Assembly: GCA_030626365.1 (NCBI GenBank) | Contig: DAOUPC010000010.1 | Span: 1 to 19,813 of the forward strand | Direction of reading: 5' to 3' | Source of the DNA: Paracoccaceae bacterium | Lineage (GTDB): Bacteria; Pseudomonadota; Alphaproteobacteria; Rhodobacterales; Rhodobacteraceae | Length of the DNA stretch: 19,813 nucleotides | In this document: positions 14,781-19,813 of the stretch, piece after piece | Numbering within the stretch: position 1 is the first letter of the stretch | Layout: each line of letters begins with the position of its first letter | The notes under the pieces: model-generated | Told to the model about the DNA's origin: nothing | What the model saw: only the letters and a program-made list of their open reading frames with translations | The model's database searches: none | Made by a program: the position numbers and the translations under genes

Positions 14781-15515
14781 TTAGCCCCGCCCGATATACG
14801 GCATCTTGGTCGCCATCACGGTCATGAACTGCACATTGGCCTCTGGTGGCAGGTTTGCCATATGCAGGACCGAACGCGCGGCGTCCTCGACCGGCATCAC
14901 ATATTGCGGTTCTCCGTCGGGGTTTTCGGCCATCAGTTTCTTGCTCATCGCTTCGACCATCGGGGTCGCGGCATTGCCAATGTCGATCTGCCCGCAGGCA
15001 ATGTTGAACGCCCGCCCATCCAGTGACAGCGACCGGGTCAGCCCGGTGATCGCGTGTTTGGTGGTGGCATAGGGGGTCGAGTTGGGGCGCGGCACATGTG
15101 CGGCAATTGACCCGTTGTTGATGATCCGCCCACCTTGCGGGGTTTGCGCGCGCATGGCGATAAACGCAGCACGGGCACACAGGAACATGCCGTTCAGGTT
15201 CACGTTCACGGATGCGTACCAGTCCTCTAGCGCAATTTCATCAATGCTGCCCCCGGCGGTAAAAATCCCCGCGTTGTTGAACAGGACATCCAGCCGCCCG
15301 GCGCGATCCATAAATGTTGCAAAGGCGGTCTCGACGGCGGCAGGGTCGGTGACATCGCCAACCAGTGGCACGGCAAATTCATGCGCTTTTGCGATCTCGT
15401 TCAGCGGGCCGGCGCGTCGGGCCATAAGGCCCACCATCCACCCCTCGGACAGAAACATTTCAGCCGTTGCGCGGCCAATGCCAGAGCTGGCCCCGGTGAT
15501 CAGAATGGTTTTCAT
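14781..15515 (-). CDS. SDR family NAD(P)-dependent oxidoreductase
   Basis: A 244-residue classical short-chain dehydrogenase/reductase. The cofactor motif TGASSGIG is at residues 7-14, and NNAG, which stabilises the central sheet, lies in VLFNNAGIFTAGG. The catalytic group is IINNGSIAAHVPRPNSTPYATTKHAITG, giving Ser, Tyr and Lys in the usual YxxxK spacing. ARRAG after strand 2 suggests NADP(H), although this is not certain. The C-terminal part (VQFMTVMATKMPYIGRG) fits a family seen in alphaproteobacteria. The substrate cannot be inferred. The start codon overlaps the helicase stop in the sequence ATGA, so the two are almost certainly co-transcribed and translationally coupled. Confidence 0.95.
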   Translation of the reverse strand: MKTILITGASSGIGRATAEMFLSEGWMVGLMARRAGPLNEIAKAHEFAVPLVGDVTDPAAVETAFATFMDRAGRLDVLFNNAGIFTAGGSIDEIALEDWYASVNVNLNGMFLCARAAFIAMRAQTPQGGRIINNGSIAAHVPRPNSTPYATTKHAITGLTRSLSLDGRAFNIACGQIDIGNAATPMVEAMSKKLMAENPDGEPQYVMPVEDAARSVLHMANLPPEANVQFMTVMATKMPYIGRG

Positions 15516-17053
15516 ATCTCTTGTGTCTCCAGTGTCAGGGCGGCCGCAGGGGCGGCGCGCAAATCATCAGTTCGTAATTCATGGCTTGGCTTGGACAGCC
15601 GGTTTCGCACCACCCAGATCAGCCGGTTTTGCGCCCGCGTGATCGCCACATAGGCCAGTCGTTTCCAAAGCGCCTGCCCCGCCTCAACGCGTCCCATGCG
15701 CGCGGCGACAAACAGATCGGGCGCGAACACCTGAACCGTATCCCACTGGCTGCCTTGTGCCTTGTGGATGGTCACGGCCGCCCCATGCAGGAACGTCGCA
15801 CCCATGCGGGCGGCAAAGGGAATGAACGGTTCTTCTTCGTCCGGCTTCTCGATCTTGACGATCGAGGCGGCGCTGACCTGCGGATCTTCGGCCCCCAATA
15901 CGTGCAACCGGGAAAACCCCGGCTTGCGGCCTGGCCCCAGATAAATCACCTGCGCGCCCCGGATCAGCCCGCGCGCCTCAAGGTCCAGCCGTTTCTTGCG
16001 GTGCTTCATCGGTAATTCTATGCCGTCGCAAATCAACGGTTCGCCCTCAAGCATCGCGTCCTCGGGGGCGCCATAGACCGACCGGAACGCATTGATAAGG
16101 CGGATACGGGTGGCATTGCGCCAGACCAGAACCGGGCTGCGCGCCATCAGGTCCACCTCGACCCGTTGGCCCCAAACCACCCGTTCGTCACGCTGCGCGA
16201 TGTCTTCGATCATCCGCTCAAAGTCGTGGAACTCTAACGCCGGGTCGCCCAGGGCATGGGCCAGATCAAGGATCGGATTATCCGCGTCCTGGCGGTGAAC
16301 GCGGCTTAGTTCCAGCTTGCGCGGCGCGGGCAGCGCATCAAACACCATGCTGCCTGACTGGTTCACCGGGGCCAGCTGCGCCGGGTCGCCACACAACAGA
16401 AGGTTTGGAAAAATCTCTTTCAAATCATCGAATTGGCGGTCATCCAGCATCGAGGATTCATCGACGAACCCAATATCCAGCGGCTCTTCGCGGCGTTTCC
16501 AGCCAGTGATAAAATCCGACCCGCGCAGACCCGCAGCGGCCAATGCGCCGGGGATTGATTTGTTGCCAGCGTAAAACTTTTCCGCGCGGTCCAGCGCCAC
16601 ATCGCTCAGGTCTTCGATCTCGGGTCGCTCTCCGTGACCGGCCAGCCATTCGGCAATGCGTTCGTATTCCGGGTCATAGACCGGCGTATAAAGAATGCGG
16701 TGGATTGTCGTGGCAGGCACACCGCGCAGGCGCAAAACGCTGGCCGCCTTGTTGGTCGGGGCCAGAATGGCCAAGGTCCGCCGGCTTTGGTTTTTGCGGC
16801 TTTCATAATCGCCCGATACCACCCCAACCCCGGCACTGACCAAGGCCTGATACAGCTCGGCCAGCAAAAGCGTCTTTCCCGATCCCGCCTTGCCGATCAC
16901 CGCCATCACGCCGGTCCCGTCTTTGGCCCCGCTATCGCGCGGCGGGGTCAGCAGGGCGTTATCCAGATCAACACCGGCACTGCGCAGCATATCGGCCACA
17001 TGGTCATAGGCGGCGGCCTGATCTTCGGAAAAGGTGACAGAAGTTTCGCTCAT
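15512..17053 (-). CDS. ATP-dependent RecD-like DNA helicase (SF1)
   Basis: A 513-residue superfamily 1 helicase of the RecD/Pif1-related type acting on DNA. The motifs run in order: Walker A GKAGSGKT (54-61), motif Ia LAPTNKAASVLR, Walker B with Asp198-Glu199 in IGFVDESSML, and motif III CGDPAQLAPV (221-230). RVHRQ (251-255) follows, then TIHKAQGSQWDTVQVF (from about 428), and motif VI YVAITRAQNRLIWV (from about 468). It is shorter than full RecD and has no RecB or RecC gene beside it, so it is probably a stand-alone RecD-like enzyme. An AGGG site precedes ATG 17053. It lies 60 nt downstream of luxI and overlaps the SDR gene by 4 nt. No role in quorum sensing is implied by the sequence. Confidence 0.93.
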   Translation of the reverse strand: MSETSVTFSEDQAAAYDHVADMLRSAGVDLDNALLTPPRDSGAKDGTGVMAVIGKAGSGKTLLLAELYQALVSAGVGVVSGDYESRKNQSRRTLAILAPTNKAASVLRLRGVPATTIHRILYTPVYDPEYERIAEWLAGHGERPEIEDLSDVALDRAEKFYAGNKSIPGALAAAGLRGSDFITGWKRREEPLDIGFVDESSMLDDRQFDDLKEIFPNLLLCGDPAQLAPVNQSGSMVFDALPAPRKLELSRVHRQDADNPILDLAHALGDPALEFHDFERMIEDIAQRDERVVWGQRVEVDLMARSPVLVWRNATRIRLINAFRSVYGAPEDAMLEGEPLICDGIELPMKHRKKRLDLEARGLIRGAQVIYLGPGRKPGFSRLHVLGAEDPQVSAASIVKIEKPDEEEPFIPFAARMGATFLHGAAVTIHKAQGSQWDTVQVFAPDLFVAARMGRVEAGQALWKRLAYVAITRAQNRLIWVVRNRLSKPSHELRTDDLRAAPAAALTLETQEI

Positions 17054-17113
17054 GGCGCGACCCTACAGACCACCGGCGGGCTTGCCCAGATGCCGCTGGC
17101 CTGTGAACGCAAA

Positions 17114-17752
17114 TTAAGCCGAAAGAGCCATTTCTTCGCCCAGCGACCCGCCAAACGCACGGTCGAACCACAGCTTTGACACCTGCGGGGAAATGCCCGC
17201 GCGCAAGGCCACCTTGCGCTTGGCCTCTGCGCTGAATTCCCACAAGCCCACGCTTATCGCATCACGCCCCTGCCCTTGCGAACCCAGCAATTCAGGCGAT
17301 GATCCGATAGCGCGATATATCCGCTGCATCCGCGCATCAAACACCCCGACAAAATGCCGGACGCCAAAGCCGGACATGATTTCGCCCCCGGCAAGCATCA
17401 GGGCGGCGGCCACTTTGGTTCCCGCCCCACGCGACAGGCAAAACCGGGTGCATTCCCAGATCAATGGGCTGGTGATTGGCCCGCCCCCGGTCAGATGGCC
17501 GAATACTTCGTTCACCATCACCCGCCCGGTGGTTGGTAAAAACCGCATTGATCCGCCGTGGCTGCCGTCCGGTTCCTCCCAGATCACATAAAGCGGGTTC
17601 AGCGCGTCGTACTGATCACGTTCCTCGCCCTGATCATCGACATCAACCTCCCAGCCCAATCTGGTGCGGAATTGATCGGCCCGGTCCCGGAACATAGATG
17701 ACCCGAGTTTCGGGTAAATATGCAGGTCGTCAGAATAGATATATCGCAACAT
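17114..17752 (-). CDS. Acyl-homoserine-lactone synthase (LuxI family)
   Basis: A 212-residue LuxI-type autoinducer synthase that makes N-acyl-homoserine lactone from S-adenosylmethionine and acyl-ACP (or acyl-CoA) in the cytoplasm. Nearly all invariant LuxI residues can be placed: Arg24 and Phe28 in FRDRADQF, Trp34, Asp46 and Asp49 in RDQYD, Arg70 in GGSMRFLPTT, Phe84, then Glu100 and Arg103 in WECTRFCL. The length is typical. ATG 17752 (MLRYIYSDD) is preferred because AAGGGG precedes it by 7 nt; the longer TTG-started reading adds unrelated residues. The style is that of Roseobacter enzymes, which often make long-chain signals, but chain length cannot be read here. No luxR gene lies on either side within the window. 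Confidence 0.96.
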   Translation of the reverse strand: MLRYIYSDDLHIYPKLGSSMFRDRADQFRTRLGWEVDVDDQGEERDQYDALNPLYVIWEEPDGSHGGSMRFLPTTGRVMVNEVFGHLTGGGPITSPLIWECTRFCLSRGAGTKVAAALMLAGGEIMSGFGVRHFVGVFDARMQRIYRAIGSSPELLGSQGQGRDAISVGLWEFSAEAKRKVALRAGISPQVSKLWFDRAFGGSLGEEMALSA

Positions 17753-17882
17753 TTGTTCGCCCCTTGCCGTTCCAGCTGCCCACAGGCTTACGACGGGAAT
17801 GGTTAACAATTGGTCAGAACGGCGCGCGCCCAGGTGTTTGATCCCATGGTTCGATGATGCGATCTGTTTTTTGGAATGGACG

Positions 17883-17963
17883 GATTTTCCCTCTGACTGC
17901 GTTGCAGGTCTTTGAAAATTAACCAGATTTACATGCGCCCTGCGCCTTGTCAGAGGAAAAATC
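17883..17963. repeat. 15-bp inverted repeat upstream of luxI
   Basis: GATTTTCCCTCTGAC (17883-17897) and GTCAGAGGAAAAATC (17949-17963) are inverted copies matching at 14 of 15 positions, separated by 51 nt. They sit about 130-210 nt upstream of the luxI start codon. Inside lies a smaller imperfect dyad, GACTGCGTTGCAGGTC (17895-17910), with a perfect TGC-GTT-GCA core. Two oppositely oriented binding sites, or a long stem-loop, are both possible. No standard lux box (CTG, 10 nt, CAG) was found. Confidence 0.65.
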
Positions 17964-17971
17964 TATCAAAC

Positions 17972-18005
17972 CAGTGGTACAGGATTAATGGGTCCTGACC
18001 CTAGC
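17972..18005 (-). repeat. Intergenic palindromic repeat, copy 2
   Basis: This is the minus-strand copy of the element at 14721-14754, identical over the first 21 bases of the unit and 30/34 overall. It includes the GGGTC-AG-GACCC dyad. It lies beyond the 15-bp inverted repeat, about 220 nt upstream of the luxI start. Flanks just outside the two copies (CAGAG on the left, TATCT on the right) do not match, so no target-site duplication is seen. Confidence 0.8.
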
Positions 18006-18373
18006 TATCTTGACCTCTGTCAATTCACACAGCCATGTTAATTGCGGCCCCTTTGATGCAGGCCATGAAAAATTTGCCCCTGTATGCGACGCTGGAGTTA
18101 CCGGAAAGACCCCCTGAAAAATCCAGAGGTCAGCCGTGGTTTTAACAGGAAAATGGGTTCGATATTTCAAAGGTATTCAGATCATCAGCCAATTTCCAAA
18201 ATACGTGACCCTTGGCGTTTTCTTGCTGTTCGCCATGTCCGCCAATGCGGTGCAAGCGTGCGGAACGCGAAACCGTGTCGCGCATGCGCTCTAAACCGGT
18301 CGACAAGAACTAGGGCCAAGAAGGTCCTGTCAGACGGAATTGTCTTGAGGTGGACAGGGCTGGGGTCAGCAGC
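18006..18373. other. Gene-poor spacer between the luxI upstream region and bactofilin
   Basis: Together with the luxI upstream region this makes about 620 bp without a well-supported gene. It holds TGACCTCTG (18011-18019) and its complement CAGAGGTCA (18124-18132) as a distant inverted pair. TTGACC at 18010-18015 could be a -35, but I see no good -10 for it. One GTG-started short reading frame (18136-18294) has a good ribosome-binding site. Further right, CCTGTC and GACAGG bracket AGAC and GTCT around 18326-18358, a weak nested dyad downstream of the bactofilin stop. No tRNA or other recognised RNA was found. Confidence 0.5.
18136..18294 (+). CDS. Candidate small exported or membrane peptide, 52 residues
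   Basis: A GTG-started frame of 52 residues, reading MVLTGKWVRYFKGIQIISQF, continues through a hydrophobic segment (YVTLGVFLLFAMSANAVQA) and ends ACGTRNRVAHAL. The layout is a positively charged N-terminus, one hydrophobic stretch and an Ala-x-Ala-like cleavage site (AVQA before Cys42), as in a signal peptide. AGAGG lies 6 nt before the GTG, and an in-frame stop at 18115 limits the start region. I do not recognise the product. The short tail after the signal suggests either a tiny secreted peptide or the truncated 5' end of a larger exported protein, because no clear continuation follows the stop. It stands alone on the plus strand, opposite luxI and bactofilin. Confidence 0.3.
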   Translation: MVLTGKWVRYFKGIQIISQFPKYVTLGVFLLFAMSANAVQACGTRNRVAHAL

Positions 18374-18739
18374 TTACGTGGATTTTTTGACCGCACAGGA
18401 CGAATTCACCTGAGCGCCGCTATCAATACACAGCGTTTCATAGAAAATTTCACCAGAGGCCTTTGCGGTGGAATGCAAATTTACGACGCTACCGAATATC
18501 TTGCCTTCAAACCGGCCTTTGATCGAAACCTTGGCCGCGTGCAGTTCGCCATCAACAGACCCGCTTTCCTCGATCATGATCGCATCGGCGGTGACCTTCC
18601 CATCCACATGGCCAAACAACTCGACAAGGCCGGGAACCTGAAGGTCACCAGTAAGTTTTGAGCCTGCCGTGATGTGGGAACGCCCACTTGCGAGGCCCGT
18701 AGTGGGCAACGCGCCTGAAGTGTCGGTGCTTTGTGGCAT
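18374..18739 (-). CDS. Bactofilin family polymer-forming cytoskeletal protein
   Basis: A 121-residue bactofilin (DUF583), a small protein that polymerises without nucleotide into filaments tied to the inner membrane and often guides local cell-wall synthesis. After a disordered N-terminus of about 20 residues (MPQSTDTSGALPTTGLASGR) the beta-helix core runs from SHITAGSKLTGDL. It has repeating glycine-spaced turns: LFGHVDGKVTADAIMIEESG, SVDGELHAAKVSIKGRFEGK, IFGSVVNLHSTAKASGEIFY. The family usually ends in a short flexible tail, here SSCAVKKST. ATG 18739 has AAGGGA about 12 nt upstream, rather far. The M23 peptidase gene that often precedes bactofilins is absent here. Confidence 0.9.
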   Translation of the reverse strand: MPQSTDTSGALPTTGLASGRSHITAGSKLTGDLQVPGLVELFGHVDGKVTADAIMIEESGSVDGELHAAKVSIKGRFEGKIFGSVVNLHSTAKASGEIFYETLCIDSGAQVNSSCAVKKST

Positions 18740-18945
18740 GGGGGTGGGTGTCCCTTCGTGTTAAGTTCTGGTCGCACCCAAAGGTGGGCAGACGCTTTGC
18801 CGAACAAGACTAAACGGTCCGGGCACTGAATAGAAATAGAAATAACGGCCCAGGGTCAGGACCCAACACCATCGGGCAGCAATTGCGCTGATTGACGCGC
18901 ACACGAAAGAAATACCGCCAGAACGACCCTGATGCCGTAAAGGGG
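18740..18945. other. Spacer between aspS and bactofilin
   Basis: This 206-bp gap carries the third repeat core at 18852-18865, a short A-rich tandem (AGAAAT twice, near 18832-18843) and a small dyad around CAGCAATTGCGCTG (18878-18891). I see no reading frame worth calling. On the minus strand it forms the aspS 3' region and the bactofilin leader; no clear terminator with a T-run was found. Confidence 0.4.
18852..18865 (+). repeat. Intergenic palindromic repeat core, copy 3
   Basis: AGGGTCAGGACCCA is identical to the core of the two 34-bp copies at 14721 and 17972, but similarity ends at its edges (CC on the left, ACACC on the right). It shows that the core dyad, rather than the whole 34 bp, is the recurring unit in this window. 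Confidence 0.7.
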
Positions 18946-19813
18946 TTAATCCTGCGGAATGACCCGCAGACCCAGTTCCATCAACTGATCGCTCATTGGT
19001 TCGCTTGGGGCGTTCATCATCAGGTCTTCGGCCCGCTGGTTCATCGGGAACATGATGACCTCTCGGATATTGGCCTCGTCCGCCAACAGCATCACGATCC
19101 GGTCGATCCCGGCGGCACAGCCCCCGTGGGGTGGGGCACCATACTGGAACGCATTGACCAGCGCACCAAAGCGTTTGCGCACTTCGGCCTCGTCATAGCC
19201 GGCAATTTCAAACGCCTTGAACATGATTTCCGGCTTGTGGTTACGAATGGCCCCACTGACCAGTTCGTATCCGTTGCACGCCAGATCATACTGGTATCCC
19301 AGCACCTTAAGGGGATCGCCCATAAGGGCCTCCATGCCACCTTGCGGCATCGAAAACGGGTTATGTTCAAAATCAACCTTGCCGGTTTCCTCGTCCCGCT
19401 CGTAAATCGGGAAATCGACGATCCAGGCAAAGGCGAACCGGTCCAGATCGGTCAGCTTCAGCTGATTGCCGATCTCGACCCACGCCTTGCCGGCCACGGT
19501 TTCAAAGGCGGATGGTTTGCCGCCCAGGAAGAACGCGGCGTCGCCAACCTCAAGCCCTAATTGCTGGCGAATGGCTTCGGTCCGCTCGGGGCCGATGTTC
19601 TTGGCCAGCGGTCCGGCGGCTTCTGTAGGTCGAAAACCAGCTTTTTTTGCCTCCACCTCGAGACTGTCGATTTCCGCGCACTTCGCGTCAGCTTGCCGAG
19701 TAATCTGAGATGCGAGTTCCTCATCCTTCTTCTTTTCGGCCTTAACCTTCTGTGAATTCAGTTCGCCCAGTTCACTGCGCAACACGTCGCCTTTGTCCCG
19801 CCAGAAGATATAC
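18946..19813 (-). CDS. aspS: Aspartate-tRNA ligase, C-terminal part
   Basis: This is the 3' portion of aspartyl-tRNA synthetase, a class II enzyme that charges tRNA-Asp (possibly also tRNA-Asn). The frame is open to the right edge, where YIFWRDKGD precedes the first shown residues, so the 5' part is outside. Core class II sequence is clear: FAWIVDFPIYERDEETGK, DFEHNPFSMPQGGMEAL (motif 2 and flipping-loop region), YDLACNGYELVSGAIRNHKP, and motif 3 FQYGAPPHGGCAAGIDRIVM. It ends REVIMFPMNQRAEDLMMNAP and a short tail. The insertion (GAD-like) domain includes AAGPLAKNIGPERTEAIRQQ and DAAFFLGGKP. Between YIFWRDKGD and AAGPLAKNIG lies a stretch of about 55 residues rich in Lys and Glu (19621-19785) that has no counterpart in the E. 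coli enzyme as I recall it. Confidence 0.96.
   Translation of the reverse strand, partial: YIFWRDKGDVLRSELGELNSQKVKAEKKKDEELASQITRQADAKCAEIDSLEVEAKKAGFRPTEAAGPLAKNIGPERTEAIRQQLGLEVGDAAFFLGGKPSAFETVAGKAWVEIGNQLKLTDLDRFAFAWIVDFPIYERDEETGKVDFEHNPFSMPQGGMEALMGDPLKVLGYQYDLACNGYELVSGAIRNHKPEIMFKAFEIAGYDEAEVRKRFGALVNAFQYGAPPHGGCAAGIDRIVMLLADEANIREVIMFPMNQRAEDLMMNAPSEPMSDQLMELGLRVIPQD

Noticed and set aside
17753..17809. A longer luxI reading starting at TTG 17809
   Set aside because: The extra residues do not resemble LuxI N-termini, and ATG 17752 has a much better ribosome-binding site and places Arg24, Phe28 and Trp34 at family positions.
17895..17910. GACTGCGTTGCAGGTC as a lux box
   Set aside because: CTG and CAG are separated by only 9 nt on the plus strand and 5 nt in the other reading, whereas lux boxes need about 10 nt with extended symmetry. 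It is kept only as part of the inverted-repeat finding.
14721..18005. A classical transposon with terminal inverted repeats
   Set aside because: There is no transposase, and the flanking bases (CAGAG and TATCT) do not form a target-site duplication. A third core copy outside the block points to a dispersed repeat.
18056..18145. A 29-codon frame (MQAMKNLPLYATLELPERPP and on) in the bactofilin-luxI spacer
   Set aside because: No convincing ribosome-binding site, no recognisable feature, and a length within chance expectation.

Overview
The window is about 19.8 kb of dense, GC-rich bacterial chromosome. It most likely comes from a marine Rhodobacteraceae (Roseobacter-group) alphaproteobacterium. 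The evidence is the combination of a Roseobacter-type LuxI synthase, a TIGR02186-type protein beside a TauE/SafE permease, an Nfu1-like protein upstream of tsaB-rimI, and high-GC codon use. This is inferred from family recognition only; no database search was possible. Most of the window is core housekeeping sequence, and the less ordinary material lies to the right of about 14.7 kb.

Layout: 1-501 is the 3' end of a zinc-free quinone oxidoreductase-like gene, convergent with a small SAM-methyltransferase-like gene (576-1157, minus). murJ (1402-2943) is the lipid II flippase. A rhomboid-fold membrane protein (3031-3717, minus) appears to have lost every catalytic residue and is divergent from trpS (3841-4863). 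Next come a class IV aminotransferase (4954-5817), a universal stress protein (5904-6359), and a likely operon of an Nfu-type Fe-S protein, tsaB and rimI (6514-8123). A complete BMP-type ABC importer for nucleoside-like substrates follows: binding protein, double ATPase and two permeases (8285-12913), with gene junctions of 3 nt, 1 nt and a 1-nt overlap. TSUP permease and TIGR02186 genes (13037-14725) abut directly.

On the minus strand, a RecD-like SF1 helicase and a short-chain dehydrogenase overlap by ATGA (17053 to 14781), with a LuxI acyl-homoserine-lactone synthase gene just upstream (17752-17114). No luxR is visible. This luxI-helicase-SDR block is bracketed by two inverted copies of a 34-bp repeat (30/34 identical). 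The luxI upstream region holds a second, separate 15-bp inverted repeat. A gene-poor stretch (17753-18373) contains one candidate 52-residue secreted or membrane peptide with a GTG start. A bactofilin gene (18374-18739, minus) and the 3' part of aspS (18946 to the right edge, minus) complete the window. The AspRS carries an unusual Lys/Glu-rich, lower-GC insertion.

No rRNA, tRNA, CRISPR array, insertion sequence or prophage gene was seen. The best candidates for something undescribed are the repeat-bracketed luxI module with its inverted repeat, the pseudo-rhomboid next to trpS, the AspRS insertion, and the perfect GNRA hairpin at the start of the transporter ATPase gene.
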